Both the position numbers and the translations under genes were made by a program. DNA of 64,000 nucleotides from Nocardia huaxiensis. Its GTDB lineage: Bacteria; Actinomycetota; Actinomycetes; Mycobacteriales; Mycobacteriaceae. Location: contig NZ_CP059399.1 of NCBI RefSeq assembly GCF_013744875.1, forward strand, positions 5,580,001-5,644,000, read 5' to 3'. Positions 10,632 to 21,237 of this stretch are shown piece by piece. The notes under the pieces are model-generated. The model was not told the origin of the DNA. It did no database searches and saw only the letters and a program-made list of their open reading frames with translations. Within the stretch, counting starts at the first letter, position 1, and the number at the start of each line of letters is the position of its first letter.

Positions 10632-10940
10632 TCATCCGCGAGTTTCCATCTTGTAGTTGAAGTTCGGGTTCGCGATCTGCTGGCCGATCGCGCTGCACCA
10701 CGCGTAGGCCTGGCCGGGTCGCTCGTACCACGGACCCCACGGCGACCATTGGCCGTTCTTGCAGAGTGCCTTGATGCGGAAATGCCCGCCGCCGCCCGAA
10801 CACTGCACACCCAGCGCGTTGCTGTCCCACCAGCTGATGACGCAGCCGGGGTAGGCCTGGGCTTCCTGCGCTGGTGCCACCACCATCATTCCGGCCGCGA
10901 TCGCGCCGGCCGCCAGTGTTCCGCCGAGAACTCGTTTCAT
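10632..10940 (-). CDS. Small secreted protein, family unknown
   Basis: 102 residues. A Sec signal peptide (MKRVLGGTLAAGAIAAGMMV) ends at a likely cleavage site, AQA, near residue 29. The mature part is about 73 residues, rich in Trp, Gly and Tyr, with four cysteines that could form two disulfides. AGGTAAG lies close upstream of the ATG at 10940 and can serve as ribosome site. It stands alone between the transporter operon and the regulator gene at 11163. I do not recognise the family. Confidence 0.75.
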   Translation of the reverse strand: MKRVLGGTLAAGAIAAGMMVVAPAQEAQAYPGCVISWWDSNALGVQCSGGGGHFRIKALCKNGQWSPWGPWYERPGQAYAWCSAIGQQIANPNFNYKMETRG

Positions 10941-11162
10941 GGTTACTTACCTCCACGTGAGCACGCGGCCCACGTTCAAGAAGATGTCGAAAGCATCGCC
11001 CGGCCGGACCAGGAGAATGCTACAGCATAGGAGCCTCGTGGCAAGCCCGAACGTTGTTCTCCCCCAGCCATATTCGTTACCGAGCGCGAAGCAAGACGCC
11101 AGTTCGAGGGGTCCAGCACAACGCACAGCAGCTGTTACCGCGGGACGCCACCGTTCCCGCAA

Positions 11163-14100
11163 TCAGGGATCGACCGGCGTCGCGGGCGCGAGATCCGCTG
11201 CCGCCGAGCGGGCCTCGGCCATCCAGTGCGGCGCCTCGGCACGTTCGGCCACCGTCAGAGCATCGGCGAAATGCGTTGCGGCGGAGGACATATCACCGAG
11301 GTAGGCGGCGAAGCGGCCGAGGAAGAGGGCGATCGGGCCGAGGGTGGCGGTCGCGGTGGCCGCGCCCGCGAGTTCGGCGGCGCCGGGGCGGAGGTGGTGG
11401 TAGGCGCGTTCGACCCAGGCGCGGTTGTTCAGCGACATGCCGACGGCTCCGGTCAGGACCAGTTGGAGTTCGTGCATGTAGCTGGAGGTGGGTTGCGGGT
11501 CGTGGTCGGCCAGGACCGCTCGGGCGTCGTCGGGGCGGCCGTCGGCGATGATGGTGGCGGCGCGGCCGAGGATGATCCAGCCGAATCCGCCCCAGCGCCG
11601 GTGCAGTTCGGTCATCTCCGGTTCCAGGGCGGCGAGTTCGGGGCTGCGGCCGTCCGGGTGCCAGCACAGGCAGAAGCGGGCCAGCACGGGAATGAGGTCG
11701 CCGAGTCCCCAGAATCCGGTGACGCTCAGGCGGTGACCCCAATCCCGGTATGCCGCTTCGGCTTCCACCGCGCGACCGGCGACGAGCAGTGCCAGTGCCT
11801 CACAGATCTCCACCGCCACGGCCAGGGCGGGCAGTTCGTAGCGGACGCTCAGTTCGCGGGCGGCGGTAGCGTGGCGGACGGCTTCGGACAACTCACCCAG
11901 TCCGGCGTGCGAGCGCATCAGGGTGGTGTGCGCGATTATTCGCAGATGCGCCAGGTCGTTCGCCTCCGCGAGGGCCAGCAGTTCACGCCCGTCCGCACCG
12001 CGCACGGCGGCCCGGCCCGCGGCATGGTAGCTGTTGAATTCCTTGGCATTGAGGGCCAATCCGAGCAGATACGGATCGTGCAGCTCACGCGCCAGCGCCT
12101 CCGCGGCCAGTGACAACACCCGTCCGCGATCCTCACCGGTATTGGCCAGCTCCAGGGCCGCGGTGACGAGCAGCCGGCAGCGCAGCGCCCCTTCGTTTTC
12201 CGGCACCTGGTCCAGCAGGGTGTCGATGTGGGCGAGCAGATCGCGGTCGCAACCGGCGGGGTCGGTGTCGATCCACACCAGCGGAATATCGATGGCCGCG
12301 GCCACCCGTGCGCGCAGCAGTGGCGATTCGAAGCGCGCGAGCGCCGCACCGCGATGTGTACGCGCCTCCTCCATCCGGCCCGCGAGTGCCAGCGCCCGAA
12401 TATGTCGCACCACCGGCACGACGGCGGCTTCCGGCGCGTTCTCCGGCGTGCGCCGCACCGCCTCGACGGCCTGCGACCACAGCCGCGCCGCATCCGCGAA
12501 GGCGAACCGCTGTTCAGCCGATTCCGCTGCCGCACAGCAGTATTCCGCCGCCTTGCGCGCGGTGCCGGGTGTCGCGGCAGCGGTGTAGTGGTGCGCGAGG
12601 GCGGTCACGTCGCCGGGCAGGCGGCGCTCCACGATCTCGGCCACCCGCGCGTGCAACCGGCTCCGCCGCAAAGCCGCCATCTCCGCATAGAGGATGTCGC
12701 GCACCAGGACGTGCACGAACCGGATGCGCCCCGCCGCGGGCTCCTCGAGCAAACCCGCCCGCAACCCCGCCTCCACCACCTCGAGCACGGTCTCACCGTC
12801 GGCGTCGCCGATGAGATCCGCCAGCACCTCGGTGTCGGCCTCCCGCCCGATGACCGCCGCCCGGCCCAGCACCTCCCCCACCGGTTCCGGCAGTACCGCG
12901 ATACGGCGCAACACGATCTCGCGCACGCCCGCCGGCACCCGCACCCGCACGGCCGAATCCCCTTCGGTGCGAAGCAATTCCGCCCACTCCCGGACGAAGA
13001 ACGGGTTCCCCGCGGTCTTCTCGGCGATCAGCTCGATGCTCTCGGCGCGCACGCCCTCCCCCGCAACCGCCCGCACCAGCGAATCCACCTCGGCATCGGC
13101 GAGCCCGTTCAGCTGCACCCTGAGCGGTTCGAGCCGCGCCAACCGCGCCTCAGCCGCCGCGCCCACTCCGGTCCGCTCCCCAGGCCGCGCGGTCATGACG
13201 AACAACACCGGCACCCCCGCGAACTGCTCCGCCAAATGCGTTGTCAGCAGCAGCGTTTCCTCATCGGCGCGATGCCGGTCCTCCACTACGATCAACAGTG
13301 GCCGCTGTCGCGCAAGCTGCGTCAAATACGCGTCCACGGCGCGGTGCAGCCGGAAACGGCCCGCTGCCGGATCATCCGACCGCGTCGCTTCCCGGCCGCG
13401 AGCCGGGCCGGACGCGGGTGCGGGTGCCCGCGATCCGTCGGGGTGGGTCCAGATCGGGCTGTCGACGGCGAGCAGGGGGTCGAGCGCGGGACGCACGCCC
13501 GGGTCGGGAATGTGGCCCTGCTCCACCAGGTTTCGCAATGCGGCCGCCCAGGGCCAGGCGGGTGGTGCGCCCTCGTCTTCGGGGCACGCGACCCGGATGG
13601 GGAGCCAGTTCTCTCGGGTGAGTGCGTCTTCCAGTGTGCGAGCCAGTGCGGTTTTGCCGGATCCGGCTTCGCCGGTGATCAGGACCCAGCCGCTCATTCC
13701 GGTGTCCGCGACACGCGCTGCGGCGGTGCGCAATTCCTCGAGTTCGGTGGTGCGTCCCACCAGACGTGGGCCGATTCTGGTCGGACGGGCGAAGGGCACG
13801 CTCCCGGCTGTCGCGGCCGCAGGCCCCACGGGCGGCGCCGAGTCCTCCGGACGCGCCGCCGCCGACTGTTCGGGAAGTGCTGGCGGGGTGAAGGTTTCGA
13901 CAGCGCGGGCTGCGCCGGCCAACCGGGGCAGCGCACGCGGGTCCTCAGTGAGCAGGCGGCGGTGCAGGTCGGTCAGAGCGGGACCGGGCTCCATGCCCAC
14001 CTCGTCGATGAGCAGACGACGCGTGGCGCGGAAGACCTCGAGGGCGGCGGCGCGGCGGCCGGAGCGGTGGAGGGCGGTCATGAGGAGTGCGCGCAGGCGC

Positions 14101-14678
14101 TCGTTGTGCGGGTCCGCGGTGACGAGGGCCTCGAGCTCGGCGCTCGCGGTGCGGGTGTCGCCACTGTCGAGGTGGATTTCGGCGGAGATTTCACGCAGGG
14201 TGCGGCGGGTGGCGTGCAGGCGGCGGCGTTCGGCGGCGGCCCACGGGCCGGGGATGCCGAGCAGCGCGTCGCCGCGCCAGCACGCCAGCGCGGCATCCAT
14301 CGAGGTTCGAGCCCGGTCGACGCGCTGCGCGTGCCGATGCTCGAGCGCGTCGGCCAGGTGCTGTTCCATCCGGTGCGCATCGATCTCGATAGCGGCGTCG
14401 AAGCGGTAGCCGCCGGGGATCGAGGTGACCGCCGCCGCGCTGCCCACCGCCGCGAGGGTGCGTCGCAGGGTGGACACGTAATTGCGCAGCGAACTCGTCG
14501 CGGAGGCGGGCCGGTTGCCACCCCAGACGCCCTCCAGCAACTCCCCGAGCGAAACGTCACGCCCGCCCGCGTGGGCGAGGATGGCCAGGGTGGCGCCGAC
14601 ACTCGGTGTGGGCGGGCGCAGAATCGTGTCGCCGACGCGGATCTCCATCGTGCCCAGCAGGAACAACTGGACGGTCAA
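11163..14678 (-). CDS. SARP-type regulator with AAA ATPase and TPR-like region (AfsR/LAL-like)
   Basis: 1171 residues. Residues 1-95 form an OmpR-like winged-helix DNA-binding domain (LFLLGTMEIRVGD, then LSLRNYV-type recognition helix) and 95-250 the bacterial transcriptional activator domain typical of SARPs. A Walker A motif GEAGSGKTALA lies near residue 340, with a Walker B-like LLIVVEDRH about 100 residues later. The last 500 residues are helical repeats. Large SARPs of this kind often activate specialised-metabolite or morphological genes in response to a nucleotide-dependent signal. The TTG start keeps the first strand of the winged helix; an ATG ten codons later would cut into it. Targets are unknown. 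Confidence 0.88.
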   Translation of the reverse strand: MTVQLFLLGTMEIRVGDTILRPPTPSVGATLAILAHAGGRDVSLGELLEGVWGGNRPASATSSLRNYVSTLRRTLAAVGSAAAVTSIPGGYRFDAAIEIDAHRMEQHLADALEHRHAQRVDRARTSMDAALACWRGDALLGIPGPWAAAERRRLHATRRTLREISAEIHLDSGDTRTASAELEALVTADPHNERLRALLMTALHRSGRRAAALEVFRATRRLLIDEVGMEPGPALTDLHRRLLTEDPRALPRLAGAARAVETFTPPALPEQSAAARPEDSAPPVGPAAATAGSVPFARPTRIGPRLVGRTTELEELRTAAARVADTGMSGWVLITGEAGSGKTALARTLEDALTRENWLPIRVACPEDEGAPPAWPWAAALRNLVEQGHIPDPGVRPALDPLLAVDSPIWTHPDGSRAPAPASGPARGREATRSDDPAAGRFRLHRAVDAYLTQLARQRPLLIVVEDRHRADEETLLLTTHLAEQFAGVPVLFVMTARPGERTGVGAAAEARLARLEPLRVQLNGLADAEVDSLVRAVAGEGVRAESIELIAEKTAGNPFFVREWAELLRTEGDSAVRVRVPAGVREIVLRRIAVLPEPVGEVLGRAAVIGREADTEVLADLIGDADGETVLEVVEAGLRAGLLEEPAAGRIRFVHVLVRDILYAEMAALRRSRLHARVAEIVERRLPGDVTALAHHYTAAATPGTARKAAEYCCAAAESAEQRFAFADAARLWSQAVEAVRRTPENAPEAAVVPVVRHIRALALAGRMEEARTHRGAALARFESPLLRARVAAAIDIPLVWIDTDPAGCDRDLLAHIDTLLDQVPENEGALRCRLLVTAALELANTGEDRGRVLSLAAEALARELHDPYLLGLALNAKEFNSYHAAGRAAVRGADGRELLALAEANDLAHLRIIAHTTLMRSHAGLGELSEAVRHATAARELSVRYELPALAVAVEICEALALLVAGRAVEAEAAYRDWGHRLSVTGFWGLGDLIPVLARFCLCWHPDGRSPELAALEPEMTELHRRWGGFGWIILGRAATIIADGRPDDARAVLADHDPQPTSSYMHELQLVLTGAVGMSLNNRAWVERAYHHLRPGAAELAGAATATATLGPIALFLGRFAAYLGDMSSAATHFADALTVAERAEAPHWMAEARSAAADLAPATPVDP

Positions 14679-14750
14679 CAGCGCGCACCCCCAACCAGCG
14701 GATCGAAGCGATCACCCTATCAGCGGGCCTGTCACCTGCCCGAACAGAGC

Positions 14751-14783
14751 ATGGGCCCCGCACCGAGTCGGTGTGGGGCCCAT
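14751..14783 (-). terminator. Hairpin terminator after the Rpf-like gene
   Basis: A 16-bp stem (one G-U pair) with a 1-nt nominal loop: ATGGGCCCCGCACCGA pairs with TCGGTGTGGGGCCCAT. It begins 18 bp after the stop of the Rpf-like gene and has no T-run, as is common for actinobacterial terminators. Confidence 0.8.
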
Positions 14784-14801
14784 GACGGAACGAGCGAACC
14801 T

Positions 14802-15633
<832 letters not shown>

Positions 15634-15672
15634 GAATCCGGCCCTCGACCACTGTGGTCGAGGGCCGGATTC
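15634..15672 (-). terminator. Hairpin terminator after the SPFH gene
   Basis: A 19-bp perfect inverted repeat (GAATCCGGCCCTCGACCAC and its complement) around one nucleotide, which would fold as a 17-bp stem with a 5-nt loop. It starts 23 bp after the stop of the SPFH gene. Confidence 0.85.
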
Positions 15673-15695
15673 CGTTGTACTTGCTGGTAGTCCGC

Positions 15696-16898
15696 TCAGT
15701 GCGACGGCGGTCGCGGCGGCTCGGGCCAGTGCTGCTGTTCAGTCGCTTCCTTCCGGAACGTGTGCTGCGCGGGCGGTTCATACGGGCGCGGCGGCACCGC
15801 CGGATCGACCGGGATGCGGGCGTCGGCCTCGGCCGCGCGGACGGCGCGTTCGGCGGCCGGGTCGGTGGCGGTGTCGAACCAGTCGGCGACCTCGTCGGAG
15901 TCGTCTTCCGGGCGTTCGGCGGATTCGCCATCGGGTGCGGGCTCGTAGCGGAAGACGCCGTCGGTGCCCTCCTTGGCGAAGTTGCGGGCGAAGCCTTCCA
16001 GGGCTTTGCCGAAATCGCTGGGCACCAGCCACACCTTGTTGGCGTCTCCGCGGGCGACCATGGGCAGGGTCTGCATGTACTGGTAGGCCAGCAGCTCCGG
16101 GGTGGGCTTGCCGTTCTTGATGGCGGCGAACACCTTCTCGATGGCCTTGGCCTGGCCCTGCGCCTGCAGATACGCGGCGGCGCGTTCGCCCTGGGCGCGC
16201 AGGATGCGGGACTGACGTTCGCCCTCCGCGCTCAGGATGGCCGACTGTTTGGCGCCTTCGGCCGCGAGGATCTGGGCCTGCTTCTGGCCCTCGGCGGTCT
16301 TGATCGACGCCTCGCGCTGGCCTTCGGCGGTGAGGATCATGGCCCGCTTCTCGCGGTCGGCCTTCATCTGCTTCTCCATCGATTCCTGAATCGACGGGGG
16401 TGGATCGATGGCCTTCAATTCGACGCGCGCCACGCGCAGACCCCAGCGGCCGGTGGCGTCGTCGAGGACGCCGCGCAGCTGGCTGTTGATGGAGTCGCGG
16501 GAGGTCAGCGTTTCCTCGAGGGTCATGCCGCCGACCACGTTGCGCAATGTCGTGATCGTCAATTGCTCTACGGCCGCAATGTAATTGCTGATCTCGTAGA
16601 CCGCGTCCTTGGGGCTGGTGACCTGGAAGTAGACGACCGAGTCGATCTGCACGGTCAGGTTGTCCTGCGTGATCACCGGCTGCGGCGGGAAGGACACCAC
16701 GCGCTCGCGCAGATCCACCTTCGCGCGCACCCGGTCGGCGAACGGCACCAGGAAGGTCAGCTGCCCGGACACGGTACGCGAATACCGGCCCAGCCGTTCG
16801 ATGACCGCGGCATCGGCCTGCGGCACCAGTTTCACCGATTTGAATACCACCACCACGACCAGCAGGACGAGGACGATGGCGACGATGAGTACACCCAT
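15696..16898 (-). CDS. SPFH/stomatin-family membrane protein
   Basis: 400 residues. One N-terminal membrane helix (MGVLIVAIVLVLLVVVVVF) is followed by an SPFH domain (residues about 25-190, with ERLGRYSRTVSGQLTFLVPF) and a long Ala/Glu/Gln coiled coil with repeated AEG(Q/A)-type units (about 205-275). The acidic, Pro-rich tail is probably disordered. The stop of the NfeD gene and this ATG overlap as TGATG. SPFH/NfeD pairs organise membrane microdomains; a specific client is not known here. Confidence 0.92.
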   Translation of the reverse strand: MGVLIVAIVLVLLVVVVVFKSVKLVPQADAAVIERLGRYSRTVSGQLTFLVPFADRVRAKVDLRERVVSFPPQPVITQDNLTVQIDSVVYFQVTSPKDAVYEISNYIAAVEQLTITTLRNVVGGMTLEETLTSRDSINSQLRGVLDDATGRWGLRVARVELKAIDPPPSIQESMEKQMKADREKRAMILTAEGQREASIKTAEGQKQAQILAAEGAKQSAILSAEGERQSRILRAQGERAAAYLQAQGQAKAIEKVFAAIKNGKPTPELLAYQYMQTLPMVARGDANKVWLVPSDFGKALEGFARNFAKEGTDGVFRYEPAPDGESAERPEDDSDEVADWFDTATDPAAERAVRAAEADARIPVDPAVPPRPYEPPAQHTFRKEATEQQHWPEPPRPPSH

Positions 16899-17329
16899 CA
16901 CGGCCCTTTCCACACGACGGCGGTCGCGCCGTCGATCTTCATGATGTAGACGGTCGTGCCCTCCGGATAGCTTTCGGCCGGGTCGAACGGGCGCGCGCTC
17001 CACACCTCGCCGTCCAGTTTCACCCGCCCGCCCTGTGCGTCGACCGGCTCCAGCACCTGCGCCGACTTACCCGGCAGCGCGTCCACACCGCTCTGGTGCG
17101 GCGGCGGAGTCGCGTAGCGGCGCAACAGGAATGGGCGAACACCCAGCATCAGCGTGAGGGCGCTGAGACCGAAGACGATGGCGTCCACCCACACCGGCGG
17201 CTCGAACACCCCGCTGACACCGGCGGTGGCGAGGGCGGCGGCGCCCAGCATGAGCAGGGTGAGATCGCCCGTGAGCATCTCCGCTGCCGCGAGCAGTATC
17301 CCCGCGACCAGCCAAACAATTGCGGCCAC
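16898..17329 (-). CDS. NfeD family protein
   Basis: 143 residues: two or three N-terminal membrane helices (to about residue 68) and a C-terminal OB-fold of the NfeD type (KSAQVLEPVDAQGGRVKLDGEVWSARP). This is the short form without a protease domain. It is coupled to the downstream SPFH gene by a 1-bp stop/start overlap, the usual partnership for these families. Confidence 0.9.
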   Translation of the reverse strand: MAAIVWLVAGILLAAAEMLTGDLTLLMLGAAALATAGVSGVFEPPVWVDAIVFGLSALTLMLGVRPFLLRRYATPPPHQSGVDALPGKSAQVLEPVDAQGGRVKLDGEVWSARPFDPAESYPEGTTVYIMKIDGATAVVWKGP

Positions 17330-17541
17330 GGGATCAACAGTAATCCCTCGGCGGGTCCGCTATCGGGTATCGGGCGTGGCCGCGGCTCGGCGTGGCTTCC
17401 GCGGGCCCGTGTGTCGGAGTGGGGCGCGCCCATCCGGGTCCGAATACCGGCCGCGTTTGTTGCGCTTTTCACGCCCCCTCGTCGCGGGACGCGCCGCGGT
17501 GCGCCAACGGATTCCGAGGCCGGGCCGGTACCGTGGCCCGC

Positions 17542-18366
17542 GTGAGGCGTGACATGTACGGCGGCGACATCTTCTCCGGGCACTCGAGCAAGCAGAAGCG
17601 CGAGATTCCGCGCGTGGTCGCCGAACGTGATCTCGTCGCCGAGGACGCCGCGACCGGATTCTGCGGTGCCGTAGTGGGTTTCGACCGCAGCTACGACGGC
17701 GAGTTCGTGAAACTCGAGGATCGCGCCGGGCGGGTGCGGCTGTTCGCGCTGCGCGAGGCGGCGTTCCTGATCGACGGGCAACCCGTGACTCTCGTGCGGC
17801 CCACCGCCGCCGCACCCAAGCAGCCCACGCGCTCGGCGTCCGGCTCCACCCGGGTCGAGGGCCTCAAAGCGCGCGTCGCCCGCGCCAGCCGCATCTGGGT
17901 CGAAGGCGTGCACGACGCGGCCCTGGTCGAGCGGGTGTGGGGCCATGACCTGCGGGTCGAGGGCGTCGTGGTGGAACAGCTCGAGGGCCTCGACCACCTG
18001 GCCGCCCGCCTCACCGAATTCCAGCCCGGCCCGAACCGCAAGGTCGGCGTGCTCGTCGACCACCTCGTCACCGGCTCCAAGGAAACCAACCTCACCACCG
18101 GCCTGGGCCCGCACGTCCTGGTCACCGGCCACCCCTACATCGACGTCTGGCAGGCGGTTCGCCCTGCGGCCCTTGGCATTCCGGCCTGGCCCACCGTCCC
18201 GCGCGGCGAGGACTGGAAAACCGGCATCTGCCGCCGTCTGGGCTGGGGCACCCCGCAGGACGGCTGGCGCCGCGTCTACAACGCCGTCGATTCCTTCCGC
18301 GACCTGGAAAGCCCGCTGATCGGCGCCGTCGAACAGCTGATCGACTTTGTCACCGACCCGCAGTAG
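17542..18366 (+). CDS. DUF3097 family protein
   Basis: 274 residues. It matches the actinobacterial DUF3097 family in overall layout: a short N-terminus with YGGDIF, then VAERDLVAEDAATGFCGAVV, a basic linker near residue 110, and a conserved C-terminal half containing WVEGVHDAALVERVWG and GPHVLVTGHPYIDVWQAV. The function is unknown; the WVEG(V)HD region resembles a TOPRIM-like fold (inference). The GTG at 17542 is chosen by alignment with the usual family start; ATG 17554 and GTG 17533 are alternatives. Confidence 0.85.
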   Translation: MRRDMYGGDIFSGHSSKQKREIPRVVAERDLVAEDAATGFCGAVVGFDRSYDGEFVKLEDRAGRVRLFALREAAFLIDGQPVTLVRPTAAAPKQPTRSASGSTRVEGLKARVARASRIWVEGVHDAALVERVWGHDLRVEGVVVEQLEGLDHLAARLTEFQPGPNRKVGVLVDHLVTGSKETNLTTGLGPHVLVTGHPYIDVWQAVRPAALGIPAWPTVPRGEDWKTGICRRLGWGTPQDGWRRVYNAVDSFRDLESPLIGAVEQLIDFVTDPQ

Positions 18367-18388
18367 CCAGCCAGTTATCCTCGTATTC

Positions 18389-19207
18389 ATGAGTACCCCG
18401 AGCGCCACGCTGACGGTTTGGGCCGGCTCCTGGCTGGCCGGCCGCAGCGCACCCGACGACGTGCTGGACGCCCTGCGCGCCTGGGCTCCGCGCCAGTCCG
18501 TGGCGGCCGGGGACCCGGTCACCGGCGGTCACACCGGGCTACCGTGGGCGGCGGACGAGGACGCCGAGTACTCCCCCGGTGCGGGAATCATGGTGTTGCT
18601 CAAGCTCATCCGGGAAGCGGTGCGCGCACCCGGGTCGCAGGTGCGACTGGTGTTGCCGGTACCCGGAGACGTGCGCGGCCTGCCGGTGGGAACCGAATTC
18701 GCCGCCGCGGCAACCGAAGCCGGTGAAGGACTGTTGATCGGTGCGCCGGGCGGCGACGGCACCGGCCTGGTGCCGGTGTGGCCGGACGACGACACCCTGC
18801 AATGGCGGGTGTACGCCACACCAATCCCGGTCACCCTGGAACCCGAAATGCCGCTCGGTGAGGCCGAATTCACCATGCGCGAGGCGGTCCGCGATGCCGC
18901 CGACGCACTCCAGCAGCTGCACACCACCGCCCTCGATTCGAGCGGCCCGAGCCCGCGCGACCTCATCGAGGACGAGCTCGAAGCCAGCTCCAAACACACC
19001 TACCCCGATTCAATGCCGTTGCGCGCCCGCCGAATCCTGGACACCGCCGACCAGGTGGCCGCGATCCTCACCGTCGCCGAACGCACTCCGGCGTCGGCCC
19101 CAACGTCGGCCACCTCGCTGGCAGCCCGGGAAACGCTCCTGCGCCCGCTCTGGAATGCCATCCGCGCCGCACGCCTGGCCGCGGTGCACGCCGCCGCACG
19201 GCAGTGA
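18389..19207 (+). CDS. Conserved actinobacterial protein of unknown function
   Basis: 272 residues, soluble, no signal peptide or membrane helix. It opens with TLTVWAGSWLAGRSAPDDVLDALRAW and has an acidic middle; the C-terminal 100 residues look helical. The ATG at 18389 lies 22 bp after the DUF3097 stop, so the two genes are probably co-transcribed. I do not recognise a catalytic motif. Confidence 0.75.
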   Translation: MSTPSATLTVWAGSWLAGRSAPDDVLDALRAWAPRQSVAAGDPVTGGHTGLPWAADEDAEYSPGAGIMVLLKLIREAVRAPGSQVRLVLPVPGDVRGLPVGTEFAAAATEAGEGLLIGAPGGDGTGLVPVWPDDDTLQWRVYATPIPVTLEPEMPLGEAEFTMREAVRDAADALQQLHTTALDSSGPSPRDLIEDELEASSKHTYPDSMPLRARRILDTADQVAAILTVAERTPASAPTSATSLAARETLLRPLWNAIRAARLAAVHAAARQ

Positions 19208-19253
19208 TCGCACCCACGCCGGAAGACTCGACCATCTTCGGCAGCAGCGGAAT

Positions 19254-19727
19254 TCAGCCCTTCAAGGCTGCGGTGACGGCGGCGGCGGGGGTGTCGGTCG
19301 CGACCGCGGCCGTTATGGGCTCGCCGTCCGCGTCGGTGATCCGCCAGCCACCGAGCGTGACGATGGTGATTCCGCCGCGGCGGTTGGCGAGGGCCAGCTC
19401 CGACAGGGTGCCCCAGGAGCCGCCAATGACAATTACCGCGTCGGCCGACCAGATCAGAATCGCGTTTCGGGCCTCGCCCATATTGGTGTAGAGGACGGCC
19501 GAGAGTCCCTCGCAGGCGCGGGTTCGGTCGTCGTCGGGGCGCACACCGATCACCAAACCGCCTGCGCGCGAAGCGCCTTCGGCGACGGCGGCCATGACGC
19601 CGGTGCCACCGCCGCACAGGACGGTCGCACCGGCTTCAGCGAGCAGACGTCCGACCTCGCGGGCGTGGGTGACGTCGGTATCGCCCGCTTCGCGGGGACC
19701 GCACACGGCGATCTGAATCGGTGGCAT
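19254..19727 (-). CDS. LOG-like Rossmann protein (TIGR00725 type)
   Basis: 157 residues. The chain opens with IQIAVCGPREAG and has the glycine-rich loop TVLCGGGTGVMAAVAEGA and a later IGGSWGTLSELALA. This is the pattern of the TIGR00725/lysine-decarboxylase-like (LOG) superfamily, in which GGGxGxM and PGGxGTxxE bind nucleotide phosphate. Here the second motif is GGSWGTLSE rather than PGGxGT, so it is not a canonical cytokinin-type phosphoribohydrolase. The ATG 19727 is preferred over an upstream in-frame ATG because the Rossmann strand begins directly after it. Confidence 0.78.
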   Translation of the reverse strand: MPPIQIAVCGPREAGDTDVTHAREVGRLLAEAGATVLCGGGTGVMAAVAEGASRAGGLVIGVRPDDDRTRACEGLSAVLYTNMGEARNAILIWSADAVIVIGGSWGTLSELALANRRGGITIVTLGGWRITDADGEPITAAVATDTPAAAVTAALKG

Positions 19728-19787
19728 CGGCCGTGGCTCCTTGTGCTTTCGGGCAGTACATCGCGTCATCGACAGTGACAGATCAGG

Positions 19788-20462
19788 TCAATGGGCAGGG
19801 GCCAGTTCGGTCAGCGTGTCTCGTAGCCATTGCTCCGCGAGGATCGCGTCGGTGGCGATGTGGGCCGCCAGTCCGGCTTCTGCGGGGTGGCGGGACGGCG
19901 GCCAGCTCGGGATTGCCAGGACGCGCATGCCCGCGGCATGGGCGGAGCGGATGCCTGCGGCCGAATCCTCCACCGCCACACATGATCCCGGGCCGACGCC
20001 GAGCAGTGCCGCGGCGTGCAGCCAGGGCGCGGGATGGGGTTTGGTCCGGGCCTGATCCTCGCGGGTGACCACGATCCGGAGGGAGTCGCGGAGGCCGAAA
20101 TGGTCGAGGGTGGCGTGGACGAAACGGCGCGGCGATGCCGAGACGACGCCGGTGGGCACGCGGCCGGATGCCGTGTCCAGCAGGGTTCGCACGCCCGGCA
20201 GCATGGTGATCGCGCCGGCTTCGACCTGGGCGACCATCAGCTCGACGCAGGCGGCGACGACCTGTTCGGGTGACGCGATTCCGCACACCCGCGCAAGGTG
20301 ATGGGCCCAGTCACCGTGGCCGTGGGTGCGGGCGCGGTCGTCATCGGACCAGGTGTGGCCGTGCTGGGCGGCGTAATCGGCCCAGCAGCGGTCCCAGGGT
20401 TCCATGGTCGCGGCGAGGGTCCCGTCCAGGTCGAACAGGACCGCCGCGATGGGTTCGGTCAT
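19788..20462 (-). CDS. HAD-superfamily phosphatase (beta-phosphoglucomutase/phosphonatase-like)
   Basis: 224 residues. Motif I FDLDGTL (nucleophile Asp, residue 11), an alpha-helical cap, motif II VVSASPR, motif III lysine in TKPHPAPW, and motif IV VEDSAAGIRSAHAAG are all present in order. Substrate is probably a small sugar or flavin phosphate. The ATG overlaps the ribB stop as ATGA, so it may dephosphorylate an intermediate of the riboflavin pathway; that link is inference. Confidence 0.85.
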   Translation of the reverse strand: MTEPIAAVLFDLDGTLAATMEPWDRCWADYAAQHGHTWSDDDRARTHGHGDWAHHLARVCGIASPEQVVAACVELMVAQVEAGAITMLPGVRTLLDTASGRVPTGVVSASPRRFVHATLDHFGLRDSLRIVVTREDQARTKPHPAPWLHAAALLGVGPGSCVAVEDSAAGIRSAHAAGMRVLAIPSWPPSRHPAEAGLAAHIATDAILAEQWLRDTLTELAPAH

Positions 20463-21124
20463 GCCCGGACGGTTCCCGCCATGCGGGTGGTGGCCTGCCG
20501 GGCGACGAGCTGATCGATCGAAATCAGTTTCAGCCCATGGGTATCGGCGAAGGCGCGCAGCGCGGGCAGCCGCATGACCGAACCGTCGTCGTGGCACACC
20601 TCGCTGATGACGGCCACCGGCGACAGGCCGGCCAGGCGCATCAACTCCACTCCGGCTTCGGTGTGGCCCTGCCGGGCTGCCAGGCCGCGCGGGTGTGCGC
20701 GCAGTGGGAAAACGTGGCCGGGGCGCTGCAGATCCCCGGCGCCGGTGCCGGGGTCGGCCAGTGCGCGCAGGGTCGCGGCGCGGTCGGCGGCACTGATTCC
20801 CGACACCACGCCCTCGACCGCGTCCACGGTGATGGTGAAGGCGGTCTGATTGCGGTCCTGGCCGGCCGCGCACATCGGCGGCAGCCCCAGCCGATCCGCG
20901 TGATCGGCCGGCATGGGCGCGCACACGACGCCACCGGTGTAGCGGATGAAGAACCCCAGTTGTTCCGGGGTCGCCAGTTCGGCGGCCATGATCAGGTCGC
21001 CCTCGTTCTCGCGGTGCTCGTCATCGACCGCGATCACCGCACGGCCCGCCGCAATCTCGCTGATCGCGGCGTCGAGGTCGTCGAAAAGGTTCACTCGGTA
21101 CTGCGTGCTCGGTGAAACAGCCAT
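20459..21124 (-). CDS. ribB: 3,4-dihydroxy-2-butanone-4-phosphate synthase
   Basis: 221 residues, a stand-alone RibB-type enzyme that makes the four-carbon riboflavin precursor from ribulose 5-phosphate. Diagnostic motifs: the acidic loop DDEHRENEGDLIMAAE, GGVVCAPM, then GDLQRPGHVFPLRA and HTEAGVELMRLAG. It lacks the GTP cyclohydrolase II half often fused in actinobacterial RibBA. The ATG at 21124 gives the usual start; the open frame extends only 18 codons further. No FMN riboswitch is visible in the 113 bp upstream. Confidence 0.92.
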   Translation of the reverse strand: MAVSPSTQYRVNLFDDLDAAISEIAAGRAVIAVDDEHRENEGDLIMAAELATPEQLGFFIRYTGGVVCAPMPADHADRLGLPPMCAAGQDRNQTAFTITVDAVEGVVSGISAADRAATLRALADPGTGAGDLQRPGHVFPLRAHPRGLAARQGHTEAGVELMRLAGLSPVAVISEVCHDDGSVMRLPALRAFADTHGLKLISIDQLVARQATTRMAGTVRA

Positions 21125-21237
21125 CGTCGGTGCCTCCGCCCGGTCTCGGAAATGAGAATCACGCATACAACGCAGCAAACGTTAGACGAATCAAGATCAT
21201 TATCCTCGGTGCCGCGCGAGACCGCGTCCCGCCCCTG